Part shown: positions 9,409 to 18,571 of the stretch, in pieces
Layout of the letters: the number at the start of each line of letters is the position of its first letter
Position numbering within the stretch: position 1 is the first letter of the stretch
NCBI GenBank assembly: GCA_027067855.1
Contig: JAMOUX010000015.1
Span: 1-41,101, forward strand
Source: Candidatus Fermentibacteraceae bacterium
GTDB lineage: Bacteria > Fermentibacterota > Fermentibacteria > Fermentibacterales > JCC-6
Reading direction: 5' to 3'
Length of the DNA stretch: 41,101 nucleotides
The notes under the pieces: model-generated
Told to the model about the DNA's origin: nothing
What the model saw: only the letters and a program-made list of their open reading frames with translations
Database searches by the model: none
Position numbers and translations under genes: made by a program

Positions 9409-10572
9409 TTATAGCTTTCTGTTCATGAACGGAGGAAACCTGCGCGAACTTCCCTTTTCGGTCTTCCTGGTTCCGGACATTACGAAAGAAGCGGGTTCGC
9501 TGCTCTCCTTGACCGTTTTCTGCATTCCTCCGGTGAATTCTTCCGAGATATCGAAGTTCAGCGCGTCCTGGCCCAATCCGTCCACTTCGCCGAAACCGGT
9601 GGCGATGACCGTTACCTTCAGCATGTCTCCCATGCTCTCGACTATGCTGGTGCCGATGGACACATCCGCCTGGGGCCCCACGGCCTTCGTCACTATTTCC
9701 ACCGCCTCGTGGAATTCCGAGAACTTGAGTTCCGACGAAGCCTGTATGCTTACCAGGAGCGACTTGGCTCCCTCGATGGAAACGTTCTCCAGAAGCGGAT
9801 CGGAAATCGCCCTGCCGGCAGCCTCCGAGGCCCTGTGCTCGCCGTTGCAGCAACCGGTTCCCATCATCGCGCCGCCGCCGGTGGTTATGACCTTTCTTAT
9901 GTCCTGGAAGTCGAGGTTCATAAGCCCGGGCGAGGAAATGATGTTCGCTATGCCTTCCACCGCATCCTTCAGAGTCCTGTTTCCCCTATCGAATGCCTGG
10001 TAGAGCGTTTCGTCGGTGCCGGCTTCTCTCCTGAGACTGTCGTTGGGAATCACGATGAGGGTGTCCACTTCCTTCCTCAGGGCCGTTATGCCCATTTCGG
10101 CCCTGTTCTTCTTCACCGACCCTTCCACTTCAAAAGGCCTGGTGACCACGCCCACCGTTATGGCGTTCAGTTCCCGGGCTATCCTGGCCACCACGGGAGC
10201 CGCCCCGGTTCCGGTTCCGCCGCCCATTCCGGCGGTTATGAAAACCATGCTGCAGTCCTGCAGGCTCTCCAGGATATCTTCCTTGCTTTCCTCCGCGGAA
10301 ACCTCACCCAGTTCGATATTGCCGCCGGCACCCAGGCCACCGGTCAGCTTGGATCCCAGCTGGACCTTCAAGTCGGCCTTACAGCTTTGCAGCGCTTGCA
10401 GATCCGTGTTCATCGCTATGTAATCGACGCCCACGATATCGGCTCCCAGCATCCTGTCGATGGCGTTGCACCCGCAACCGCCGATTCCCACCACCACTAT
10501 CTTGGGTTTACCGTGGTACTCCTCGGCCACATCGACTATCTGCAACCTCGGTCCTTCCTCCTGGGGTGCCAT
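9409..10572 (-). CDS. ftsZ: Cell division protein FtsZ
   Basis: Tubulin-like GTPase that polymerises into the Z-ring at mid-cell. 387 residues: N-terminal GTP-binding domain with GIGGCGCNAIDRM (from residue 30) and the tubulin signature GGGTGTG (118-124), then the T7-loop region NLDFQDIRKV. The C-terminus ends RRFPPFMNRKL, resembling the conserved tail peptide that binds FtsA; the linker before it is short. The ATG has GGAGG four bases upstream. It is the last division gene, 21 bases after ftsA. The GTP-binding loop carries two Cys residues where many homologues have Ala, Gly or Asn, which is probably neutral. Confidence 0.98.
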   Translation of the reverse strand: MAPQEEGPRLQIVDVAEEYHGKPKIVVVGIGGCGCNAIDRMLGADIVGVDYIAMNTDLQALQSCKADLKVQLGSKLTGGLGAGGNIELGEVSAEESKEDILESLQDCSMVFITAGMGGGTGTGAAPVVARIARELNAITVGVVTRPFEVEGSVKKNRAEMGITALRKEVDTLIVIPNDSLRREAGTDETLYQAFDRGNRTLKDAVEGIANIISSPGLMNLDFQDIRKVITTGGGAMMGTGCCNGEHRASEAAGRAISDPLLENVSIEGAKSLLVSIQASSELKFSEFHEAVEIVTKAVGPQADVSIGTSIVESMGDMLKVTVIATGFGEVDGLGQDALNFDISEEFTGGMQKTVKESSEPASFVMSGTRKTEKGSSRRFPPFMNRKL

Positions 10573-10593
10573 TCTTCCTCCCTCCCCTCTCCG

Positions 10594-11838
10594 TTACCTG
10601 AGTTTCCTGAACAAAGCCCTGATCCCGTCCGTAAACCTCGCCAGCGGATTTTCTCCTACCATTCTCTCCTTCTCCATCTCGTCCCCGGCGGCCATTAGAA
10701 CCAGCCCCACCGCCACGGCAAACCCCGCGCTCTCCACCAGCGGCGACGAAACGTCCACGCCGGAAGGACGGCCTATTTCCACCGGGAGGCCGATTATCCT
10801 CGAGGCCGCTTCCGCAATCCCCCGGAGCCCCGAACCCCCTCCCGTGAGGACCATGCCGGCCGTAACGCTGATCTCTTCGAGACCGGCGTTCTTCAGTTCT
10901 CCGCGGACCGCGGACATTATCCCGGCCACGCTCTTGTATACCATCTGGTTAACCGTTTCCAGGGACACGGACACGGCGCCCCTGCCGCCGAACGTGGCCA
11001 CTTCCACTTCCTCGTTCCGCACCCTGGGAGCCGCCACCAGGTTCACATGCTCCCTTTTAAGCCTCTCCGCCTCGTTCCTCGGGATCCGTAATTGCTGGAG
11101 CGCCCTGGTCACGGTCTCGCCCCCCACCGGCACCACGGACAGGTGAGCCAGGGCACCGGAAAAGTAAACGGCGATGTCGGTGGTTCCGCACCCTATATCC
11201 AGCAGAACCACTCCCATCTCGCGTTCGTCGACGGTGAGCACCGACCGGGACGCCGCGGAAGCGGCGGGATACAGGGCGGTGACACGCATGCCGGCGTCAT
11301 GCACCGCCTGTTGTATGTTCAGTACCGCCGTCCGGTCGGCGGTAACCATGTATATGTCGGCAGTGAGGCGGTCAGCCCGCAGTCCCAGCGGAGGGTTACG
11401 CAAAATATCCGAATCGTCTACGGTATAGCCGCACCTCTCCGTTCTTATCACCATGGATTCCCTGGGAAGATTAACCATCTCCGCGGTCTCGATGGCTGCC
11501 TCGATGTCCTCCCTGGTCACCTTACCGGCCATGTAGTCGTTTTCCCGCCGGACATTCACGGTTCCCCTGCCGGGAAAACCGCGAACGTGGCAACCGCTTA
11601 CCGATACCACCGCCTCGGTGACCTTCCATGACGAAAGCGATTCAGCTTCCTCCACAGCCCGGGAAACCGCCTGAGAAGCTCCCTGCAGGTCGACTATCAC
11701 GCCTTCCCTCACGCTTCCGCCGGTGGGAGCCCTGCCGGCACCCGTAACTCTCATCAACCCGTCTTCCGTCACCTCGGCTATCACGCAGGTCACGTTCTCG
11801 CTGCCCACGTCTATACCGGCGAACACTTCGGGTATCAC
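10594..11838 (-). CDS. ftsA: Cell division protein FtsA
   Basis: Actin-like ATPase that tethers FtsZ to the membrane. 414 residues with FAGIDVGSENVTCVIAEV at the start, the SHS2 (1C) domain, VVLLDIGCGTTDIAVY (phosphate 2 region) and MVLTGGGSGLRGI (adenosine motif). The C-terminal GIRALFRKLR is a likely amphipathic membrane-targeting helix. The start is GTG, overlapping the ftsQ stop by four bases, with GGAGGT upstream. Confidence 0.96.
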   Translation of the reverse strand: MIPEVFAGIDVGSENVTCVIAEVTEDGLMRVTGAGRAPTGGSVREGVIVDLQGASQAVSRAVEEAESLSSWKVTEAVVSVSGCHVRGFPGRGTVNVRRENDYMAGKVTREDIEAAIETAEMVNLPRESMVIRTERCGYTVDDSDILRNPPLGLRADRLTADIYMVTADRTAVLNIQQAVHDAGMRVTALYPAASAASRSVLTVDEREMGVVLLDIGCGTTDIAVYFSGALAHLSVVPVGGETVTRALQQLRIPRNEAERLKREHVNLVAAPRVRNEEVEVATFGGRGAVSVSLETVNQMVYKSVAGIMSAVRGELKNAGLEEISVTAGMVLTGGGSGLRGIAEAASRIIGLPVEIGRPSGVDVSSPLVESAGFAVAVGLVLMAAGDEMEKERMVGENPLARFTDGIRALFRKLR

Positions 11839-12551
11839 CGTTCACCTCCGGCGGCGCGGGAAACCGGGTCGGCCCGCAATATCGCCTGACCCGAGAACCT
11901 CATATCCACTTCGTACCTCTCCGGCCCCATCGACATGGACGACGACAGGAGGGTGTAATCCTTCCACCTTCCCAGCAATCTTTCCTTCCCCAGGAGAACC
12001 CTGTCCCCGTTCTTCAGCACCACGGTGAGCCCGGTTCCCGTGAAAACGAAGTTCATGCCCGCCTTTCCGGCGGCGACCGAATCGAACCAGGCGGAAAGCT
12101 GTCCGAAAATTCCGGGCTCCACGGGAATCATCGCTTTCAGGACCGGCAGGCTGTCGGACATGAACCTGTCTCCGGGCAGTTCCTCCCCCGACCTGGATAT
12201 CACCGTGATCTTCCCGTCCAGGTCCACGGCGAACGAGGGTTTCGATATCACCAGTTCCAGGACCAGGGTGTCGAACGGCTCCCTCCGGACCCGGGCGGAA
12301 TCTATGCCCTGCAGCATGACCAGCGCGTCTCGCAGGCTGTCCGTGTCCACCCGCCAGATCGATACGCCGAACAGCGGACGCACGGCTTCGCATACGGCGG
12401 CGGAATCCGCTTTCCTTATGCCCCTCACGCGGACTGCCTCCAGGTCGAAGGCTCCTCCCCTCTCCATCCATCTGTACGCCATGGAGATGGCGAAAGCGCA
12501 AAGTCCGGAGAACAACAGGAACCAGAATACGTTCTTCCCCCCTTCCCTCAC
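11835..12551 (-). CDS. ftsQ: Cell division protein FtsQ/DivIB
   Basis: Bitopic divisome protein linking early and late division factors. 238 residues: short cytoplasmic tail, one membrane helix (about 8-24, VFWFLLFSGLCAFAISM), then a POTRA-type domain beginning FDLEAVRVRGIRKADS, followed by the beta domain. Sequence similarity in the family is low, so position between murC and ftsA is strong support. The GTG start overlaps the murC stop by four bases. Confidence 0.88.
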   Translation of the reverse strand: MREGGKNVFWFLLFSGLCAFAISMAYRWMERGGAFDLEAVRVRGIRKADSAAVCEAVRPLFGVSIWRVDTDSLRDALVMLQGIDSARVRREPFDTLVLELVISKPSFAVDLDGKITVISRSGEELPGDRFMSDSLPVLKAMIPVEPGIFGQLSAWFDSVAAGKAGMNFVFTGTGLTVVLKNGDRVLLGKERLLGRWKDYTLLSSSMSMGPERYEVDMRFSGQAILRADPVSRAAGGER

Positions 12552-13873
12552 ACTTTCTCCAATTCCGCTATTTCACGGGCCAGGGAATCCACGCTGCCGG
12601 CCCCCATGAAAACCACTATCCCGGCCTTCCTGGCGGAAAGCTCCTCGAATAGTATGCCGGGATCTACGGCGGCGCAGTCTCCCCCCGCTTTCGTACATGC
12701 ATCGCATACCAGCCCGGCGGTCACTCCCGGAATGGGTTTTTCCCTGGCCGGATACACCGGCAGAACCAGGGACCAGTCCGCATCGGCGAGCACCCGTCCC
12801 ATTTCGCTCCCGTGCATGGCCGTTCTGCTGAACAGGTGAGGCTGGAAAACAATACCCACCGGGCCTTCCGCCAATCCAGCGGCCGCGTCCAGGGCCGCCT
12901 TCATCTCGTCGGGATGGTGGGCATAATCCGACACGATGGTCATGCCGTGAAAGTCGCCTATTCTTTCCATGCGCCTTTCCACGCCGGGAAAGGATTCCAG
13001 GGCCCCCACGGCGTCGCGGGTCGATATGCCCACGGCGGCGGCGAGTGCAACGGCGGTTTCCGCGTTCACGAGGTTGTGCTCCCCGGGAACGGGTATTCTC
13101 CCCCTTACACCGTCCAGTTCGAACCGCATTCCCCAGCCGTCCCGATCCAGGAGTTTGCAATGGTAATCCCCCCTGGGACCGGTGGTTACAACTCTTCTGC
13201 CTATCCTTCCGGCCCAGTGAGCCAGCTCGGCGTGCTCCCGGGGAACTATCACAGTGCCGCCGGGAACGGTCATCTCCAGGAATATCCCGAAAGCCATGGA
13301 AAGGGCTTCCGGCGTTCCGTAGCATTCGAGGTGATCCAGGGCGAAGGTGGTCACCGCGGCGGCGGACGGCCTCAACCTGAGAAAGGCCCTGTCGTACTCG
13401 TCGGCCTCCACCACCGTTATGGAGGAACCGGACCTGAAATTGCCCTTCCAGGGTCTCACCTTTCCGCCAAGCATCACGGTGGGATCCAAGCCGTTACCTT
13501 CCAGAATCCACCCGGTCATGGCCGTAGTTGTGGTTTTGCCGTGAGCTCCCGCGACCGCCAGGAGATGGGTTCCGTCGGTCAATTCCGCCAGGGCTTCGCT
13601 TCTCCTGAGCACGGTAAGACCCAAATCCCTGGCCCTGCGGAGTTCCGGGTGATTCTCGGGCACCGCGGCACTGAAGACCACTTTCTGACACCCCTCCACG
13701 TGGGACGGATCATGTCCGGGGTGAACGGTCACCACCGCCGACTGCAGTTCGTCCATGCCGCCGGTGAGATCGGCGTCGCAGCCGTCCACCACGTAGCCCT
13801 TCGCCCAATACCACATTGCCAGCGCTCTCATCCCGCTGCCGCATATACCTACCAGGTGAACCTTCTCAGCCAC
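12548..13873 (-). CDS. murC: UDP-N-acetylmuramate--L-alanine ligase MurC
   Basis: ATP-dependent cytoplasmic ligase adding L-Ala to UDP-MurNAc, the first amino acid of the peptide stem. From a GTG at 13873 it encodes 441 residues starting MAEKVHLVGICGSGMRALA. The ATP motif AGAHGKTTTTAM and FALDHLECYG, VSDYAHHPDEMKA and FQPHLFSRT are typical. A longer reading frame extends upstream into murG, but the homologous part begins at this GTG, which has GGAGG upstream and overlaps the murG stop by eight bases. There is no murB or ddl next to it, unlike many dcw clusters. Confidence 0.95.
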   Translation of the reverse strand: MAEKVHLVGICGSGMRALAMWYWAKGYVVDGCDADLTGGMDELQSAVVTVHPGHDPSHVEGCQKVVFSAAVPENHPELRRARDLGLTVLRRSEALAELTDGTHLLAVAGAHGKTTTTAMTGWILEGNGLDPTVMLGGKVRPWKGNFRSGSSITVVEADEYDRAFLRLRPSAAAVTTFALDHLECYGTPEALSMAFGIFLEMTVPGGTVIVPREHAELAHWAGRIGRRVVTTGPRGDYHCKLLDRDGWGMRFELDGVRGRIPVPGEHNLVNAETAVALAAAVGISTRDAVGALESFPGVERRMERIGDFHGMTIVSDYAHHPDEMKAALDAAAGLAEGPVGIVFQPHLFSRTAMHGSEMGRVLADADWSLVLPVYPAREKPIPGVTAGLVCDACTKAGGDCAAVDPGILFEELSARKAGIVVFMGAGSVDSLAREIAELEKV

Positions 13874-14951
13874 TGCACTCCACCTCCGAAGCCATCCGGC
13901 CCAGGGTTTTCGCGATGGACACCGCCGGATTTTCGGGCATGAATTCCGCGAGCGCTTCCCGCATCCTCCGGATCCTGACGCCGTCTTCCAGCAATTCCAT
14001 GACAACGTTCCACAGGTCCCCGGGGGTAAGACCGTCCTGGCGGAAGACCAGGGCGCCTCCGCATTCCTGCACTTCCCCGGCATTCCGGGCCTGGTGATCG
14101 CCCGCGGCGTACGGGTACGGAATGAAAATCGCGGGAACCCGGAACCAGGCCAGTTCCGCCACGGTCATCGCTCCGGAGCGCGCCACCGCCAGGTCCGCGG
14201 CGGAATACAACAGGGACGGATCGTCGACGAAATCGAATACCCTGACGGACTTCCTGCCCGCCGTTCCATCCTTCACCCTCGCGTAGTCCGCTACACCGCT
14301 CTGTATCACGATGTTCACTTCATCCATTCCGCCGGGATACCCGAGGGCCAGGTCGTTCACCGCGACCGCCCCCTGGCTGCCTCCCATGAAAAGCACCGTG
14401 GGACGGCCGGAAGAGAGACCTAGCCGTTCCAGGGCATCGCCCCTGTCATGCCTCTCCAGGGAGGGCCTGACGGGATTACCCGTGTAAACCGCCCCCCTTC
14501 CCAGCATCGCGGCGGCACCGCGGAAACCCGTCATGGTAACGTCCGCGAACCGGGACATCACCCTGTTGGCTCTGCCAGGAACGCTATTGGACTCGTGCAC
14601 CGCGGAAGGAACCCCATGTCTCCGGGCGGCCAGCACGGGAAAAAAGGACGGATAACCCCCGGTGGCGAAAAGAACGTTCGGCGCCAATTCGTCCAGGAGA
14701 GCGGATGCATCACGGTACGCCGCCAACGCCCTGAACGGAAAGGAGACCAGGTCGGAAAAACCGCGGTCCACTCTCGGAGGATCCAGGATCCGCACGTTAT
14801 CGCGATTTCCGTACATCCTGGCGTCCACCGGCCTCGGGGTGGCCACGAACGTGATCCCGGCATCCCGATAAAGCCCCTCGAAGGCCTCGGCCACCGCTAT
14901 GGCCGGGCTGATATGCCCGCCGGTTCCTCCGCCGACCACGACCAGCTTCAT
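13866..14951 (-). CDS. murG: MurG, lipid II-forming GlcNAc transferase
   Basis: Peripheral membrane GT28 glycosyltransferase that converts lipid I to lipid II with UDP-GlcNAc. 361 residues from the ATG at 14951, starting MKLVVVGGGTGGHISPA (the conserved glycine-rich loop), with FMGGSQGAVAVND and VARSGAMTVAELAWFRVP in the C-terminal donor-binding domain. An in-frame extension upstream lies inside ftsW and is not homologous. The ATG overlaps the ftsW stop by four bases. Confidence 0.96.
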   Translation of the reverse strand: MKLVVVGGGTGGHISPAIAVAEAFEGLYRDAGITFVATPRPVDARMYGNRDNVRILDPPRVDRGFSDLVSFPFRALAAYRDASALLDELAPNVLFATGGYPSFFPVLAARRHGVPSAVHESNSVPGRANRVMSRFADVTMTGFRGAAAMLGRGAVYTGNPVRPSLERHDRGDALERLGLSSGRPTVLFMGGSQGAVAVNDLALGYPGGMDEVNIVIQSGVADYARVKDGTAGRKSVRVFDFVDDPSLLYSAADLAVARSGAMTVAELAWFRVPAIFIPYPYAAGDHQARNAGEVQECGGALVFRQDGLTPGDLWNVVMELLEDGVRIRRMREALAEFMPENPAVSIAKTLGRMASEVECSG

Positions 14952-16069
14952 CGTCCCACGCTTTCCCGGGCCACCCGGGCCACCATTCCCAGGCTCCCCA
15001 GGGTAACCAGCATGTTGGTGCCGCCCCACGAAACCAGGGGAAGGGGCATGCCCGTGGAAGGCAGCATCCTGGTTACGACTCCCACGTGCATGAACATTCC
15101 CAGGGCCATGGACGCGGTAAGCCCGCCCGCCAGGAGAAAGCCGAAAAGATGGTCGGCCCCGTCCGCGATCAACCAGCCGCAGAATATCATGATCCCCAAC
15201 AGGATCAACAGGAACGAGACCCCCATGAGCCCGGTTTCCTCGCCCACGACGGCCAGGATGTAATCCGAAAAGGCCTCGGGCAGGAACCCCCTCTGCTGCC
15301 TGCCCCTTCCTATACCCCTTCCCATCAGGCCTCCGCTGCCCAGAGCTATGCAGGCCTGTTCCGGCTGGTAGTTCGAGGTTTCCGTCTCCTCACCAGGGGA
15401 AAACCAGCTGATCACTCTCTGCCTCCTGTAGCCGGAAGAGAAGACCACTACCGTAGCCAGGGCCAGGAGCACGAGCAGGAGAACCGCCATGTCCTTCAGC
15501 CTGGCCTCCGCGAGGTACAGCATCACCACCATGACAAGCATCATGTACATCCCGCCCGCGAAATCGGGCTGAGCGGCGGTGAGCGCGGCCGGCAGCACGG
15601 CCAGCACGGCCAGCACGGTCACCCCCGGACCGGTCCTGGCACGCACAGTACCTCCGGACACCAGGGCCGCCGCGAGCAACACGTAGGATATCCTGGCCAA
15701 CTCCGACGGCATCACCCTGAGCCCCCCCGGAAGCACGAGCCACCGCGCCGATCCCTTTATCTCCGGAACCCACCTGGAACCCTTCAGCGCAATGAGCGCG
15801 GCCAGCATCATCACGGAAACAACGTAGAGGAATGGGGCCAGTCGTTTAAGAGTCTCCTGGGGCAGCACATAAACCACAATCGCCAGTATCATCCCCAGGG
15901 CCATCTTGACCAGGTGCTGAACCAGGTACCTGGTACTGGAGCCCGAGGCGCTCTCCAGCACCGACTGGTAGGAACTGGCGGTGAACACCGCGAGAGCGCC
16001 GAGCAACAGGACCAGGGCCGTGACCACAACCATGACGTTCCGCACCGTCAACAACCTGGGGTACCTCAT
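14948..16069 (-). CDS. ftsW: Septal peptidoglycan polymerase FtsW (SEDS family)
   Basis: Ten-helix membrane glycosyltransferase that polymerises lipid II with its partner FtsI. 373 residues from the ATG at 16069, beginning MRYPRLLTVRNVMVVVTALV. Family features include QPDFAGGMYMMLVMVVM, VISWFSPGEETETSNYQPEQACIA (shortened here to the idea of the YQ region), GRGRQQRGFLPEAFSDYI and VGEETGL, then PLVSWGGTNML. RodA is a relative, but the location between murD and murG makes FtsW much more likely. The ATG overlaps the murD stop by four bases. Confidence 0.94.
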   Translation of the reverse strand: MRYPRLLTVRNVMVVVTALVLLLGALAVFTASSYQSVLESASGSSTRYLVQHLVKMALGMILAIVVYVLPQETLKRLAPFLYVVSVMMLAALIALKGSRWVPEIKGSARWLVLPGGLRVMPSELARISYVLLAAALVSGGTVRARTGPGVTVLAVLAVLPAALTAAQPDFAGGMYMMLVMVVMLYLAEARLKDMAVLLLVLLALATVVVFSSGYRRQRVISWFSPGEETETSNYQPEQACIALGSGGLMGRGIGRGRQQRGFLPEAFSDYILAVVGEETGLMGVSFLLILLGIMIFCGWLIADGADHLFGFLLAGGLTASMALGMFMHVGVVTRMLPSTGMPLPLVSWGGTNMLVTLGSLGMVARVARESVGR

Positions 16070-17406
16070 TTCAGCGCCTCCACCAGGCGGACGAAATGTT
16101 CGCCCCTTTCTTCGAAGTTTCCATACTGGTCGAAACTCGCGCACCCGGGGGAAAGCAACACCACGTCACCCGGCCGGGAGAGCCGCCTCGCCCTGGACAC
16201 CGCCCCTTCCATGTCCTTCTCCACCCAGGTATCCGCAGCCCCTTTCCACGCATCGGCCAGCATGCCCGCCGCGTCACCCACAAGAACCAGGGCCTTCACC
16301 TTCTTCCGCACGAGGGGTTCCAGGAGGCCATAGTCCGCTTCCTTCGCAAGCCCTCCGGCTATCAGTATCAAAGGCTCCGTGAAACTTTCCAGCGCGACCT
16401 TCAAAGAATCCGGATTGGTGGACTTGGAATCGTTCACCCAGGATACGCCTTCGAACACCCTCACCCTCCGAATCCTGTGGGGCACCCCGGAAAACGTGGA
16501 AAGCCCCCGCACCATGGATTCGGGTTCCAGTCCCGCGGCGCCGGCGAGGGCCGTTACGGCCAGGGCGTTGGCGAGGTTGTGCCTTCCCGGCAGCGGGACC
16601 TCTCCGGTTTTCATCACCGGGGTCACGGTTCCGTTACACTTGAACAGGATATCTTCGCCTTCGAGGAATACGCCGCAGTCCACCGGTTTCTCCAGGGAGA
16701 AGAACCACTCGAGGCCCGAGGTCCTGTCCCGGAGGGGAATCGAACCGGGATCGTCCATGTTCAACACCAGCACGTCGTCTCCGTTCTGGTTCATGAAGAT
16801 CCTCGCCTTGGCTTCCAGGTACCCTTCCATCCCGCCGTGCCTGGACAGGTGATCCGGGGTCACGTTGAGAATCGCGGCCGCCGCGGGACGGAATCTTTCT
16901 ATGGTCTGAAGCTGGTAGCTGCTTACCTCCAGCACCATCCAGGATGCATCGGGCCTCTCGAGCACCGCCCTGCTGTACGGGTATCCCATGTTTCCGGCGG
17001 CCACGGCGTCCATCCCGGCCTCCGCCATCAGGTAAGCCAGCCATTCCGTGGTGGTGGTCTTGCCGTTGGAACCGGTGACGGCCAGTACCGGCACGCCGGA
17101 ATTTCTGAACGCCAGTTCCACTTCTCCTATCACCGGGATGCCGGCTGTCTCCGCTGCGACAGGAACGGGAGACGACGGATCCACCCCCGGGCTCACCACG
17201 AGCCCGTCCAGGCCGGTAACGACTTCCAGGATTCTTTCGTCCCCGGTCACGAACTCTCCGCAATGTTCGCAGCCGTCCACGGAATCCCCGGAATCCAGGC
17301 CCACCACCTCGAATCCCCTGTCCCGCAGAAGTGCGGCGGCGGCCCTGCCGCTCCTGCCGAGGCCCAACACGCCTATTCTTTTTCCGCCGTCGGTCCAGTA
17401 TCCCAC
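16066..17406 (-). CDS. murD: UDP-N-acetylmuramoylalanine--D-glutamate ligase MurD
   Basis: Adds D-Glu to UDP-MurNAc-L-Ala in the cytoplasm. 446 residues: N-terminal Rossmann-like domain (IGVLGLGRSGRAAA), central ATPase domain with VTGSNGKTTTTEW, NVTPDHLSRHGG, and C-terminal VSWVNDSKSTNPDS and LLSPGCASFDQYGNFEERG. The start is a GTG with AAGGTGA upstream, four bases after mraY. Confidence 0.95.
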   Translation of the reverse strand: MGYWTDGGKRIGVLGLGRSGRAAAALLRDRGFEVVGLDSGDSVDGCEHCGEFVTGDERILEVVTGLDGLVVSPGVDPSSPVPVAAETAGIPVIGEVELAFRNSGVPVLAVTGSNGKTTTTEWLAYLMAEAGMDAVAAGNMGYPYSRAVLERPDASWMVLEVSSYQLQTIERFRPAAAAILNVTPDHLSRHGGMEGYLEAKARIFMNQNGDDVLVLNMDDPGSIPLRDRTSGLEWFFSLEKPVDCGVFLEGEDILFKCNGTVTPVMKTGEVPLPGRHNLANALAVTALAGAAGLEPESMVRGLSTFSGVPHRIRRVRVFEGVSWVNDSKSTNPDSLKVALESFTEPLILIAGGLAKEADYGLLEPLVRKKVKALVLVGDAAGMLADAWKGAADTWVEKDMEGAVSRARRLSRPGDVVLLSPGCASFDQYGNFEERGEHFVRLVEALK

Positions 17407-17410
17407 ACTT

Positions 17411-18571
17411 TCACCTTATCTTCAGTGTCGTCAGCCCCAGAAGGCCCAGGATCATGGCCACTATCCAGAAACGAACCACGATTTTGCTCTCGCTCCATCC
17501 CATAAGCTCGAAGTGGTGGTGAAGGGGAGCCATCCTGAACACCCTCCTGCCGGTCTTTTTGAACCAGGCCACCTGTATCACGACGCTAAGTACCTCCGCC
17601 ACGAAGACGCCTCCCACCAGGAACAGCAGAAGCTCGTTCCTGGTGACCACCGCCATCGCCCCTATGGCTCCTCCCAGGGCGAGAGACCCCGTATCCCCCA
17701 TGAAAACCGTGGCCGGAGGAGCGTTGAACCACAGGAAACCCAGGCAGGCGCCGACCATGGCCCCCGCGAATACCAGCACCTCTCCCACTCCCGGAAGGTA
17801 GGAGAACTGCAGGTACCTGGCGAAATTCACGTTTCCGAGCAGGTAGGCCATTACGGCGAAGGTGAGTATCGAGATTATGCTGACACCGGTGGCCAGCCCG
17901 TCCAGCCCGTCCGTAAGGTTGACGGCGTTGGATGTTCCGGCCAGGACCAGGGCCACGAACATGATGTAAAAGAGGCCCAGGTCCACTCTCACTTCCTTGA
18001 AAAAAGGAATGGTGGTCTCTGTGGACCTTATGTCTATCTCGCCGGGATCGGCCAGGTCGACGGTCCTTACCGACGGCCACACGCCGGGGCGGGGAGCCTC
18101 GTCGCCGTTTACGGGAGTGAAGCAGAGCCACGCACCCATGGCTATTCCCAGGAGGAACTGTCCGGCGAGCTTGTATCTTCCCACCAATCCCTTGGAACAA
18201 CGTTTCACTACCTTCAGGTAATCGTCCAAAAGGCCTATCAGGCCCATCCATATCGTCGACAGGAAAACCACCATCAGGAGACGGTTGCTCAGGCGTCCCC
18301 ATATCAGAACCGGCAAAAGCACCGACATCAGTATCAGCAGGCCGCCCATGGTGGGGGTGCCTTCCTTGGAAAGGTGACTGTCGGGACCGTCCTTCCGCAC
18401 CGTCTGGCCCAGTTGATGTTTCTCCAGGAACCGGATCACCAAGGGGCCCGCGGCGAAGGCTATGAGCATCGCGGTAAAGGTCGCTCCGGCGGCTCTGAAC
18501 GTTATGTAACCGAAGAGGTTGAAAATCGAAACCGTTTCCCGCAGCGGGTAAAGGAGCCAGTACAACATCAT
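17411..18571 (-). CDS. mraY: Phospho-N-acetylmuramoyl-pentapeptide transferase MraY
   Basis: Integral membrane enzyme that transfers phospho-MurNAc-pentapeptide to undecaprenyl phosphate, making lipid I. 386 residues with about ten membrane helices. Signatures: KEGTPTMGGLLIL, GLLDDYLKV, AVNLTDGLDGLA and the C-terminal FRMAPLHHHFELMGW. About 50 residues in the middle (periplasmic loop, rich in charged residues) are somewhat longer than in E. coli. Its ATG overlaps the murF stop by four bases; a second ATG follows at once. Confidence 0.96.
   Translation of the reverse strand: MMLYWLLYPLRETVSIFNLFGYITFRAAGATFTAMLIAFAAGPLVIRFLEKHQLGQTVRKDGPDSHLSKEGTPTMGGLLILMSVLLPVLIWGRLSNRLLMVVFLSTIWMGLIGLLDDYLKVVKRCSKGLVGRYKLAGQFLLGIAMGAWLCFTPVNGDEAPRPGVWPSVRTVDLADPGEIDIRSTETTIPFFKEVRVDLGLFYIMFVALVLAGTSNAVNLTDGLDGLATGVSIISILTFAVMAYLLGNVNFARYLQFSYLPGVGEVLVFAGAMVGACLGFLWFNAPPATVFMGDTGSLALGGAIGAMAVVTRNELLLFLVGGVFVAEVLSVVIQVAWFKKTGRRVFRMAPLHHHFELMGWSESKIVVRFWIVAMILGLLGLTTLKIR

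Noticed and set aside
7446-9428. 660-codon open frame on the plus strand
   Set aside because: It lies antisense to the radical SAM gene, runs through rpmB in another frame and past its terminator, and has the His/Gly/Pro-rich composition of a GC-rich antisense frame.
13874-14083. N-terminal extension of murC inside murG (similar extensions for murG, ftsW, rsmH, selA, rnfA, rnfC and rnfD)
   Set aside because: Extensions overlap the upstream gene, lack homology, and better starts with ribosome-binding sites or stop-start overlaps exist.
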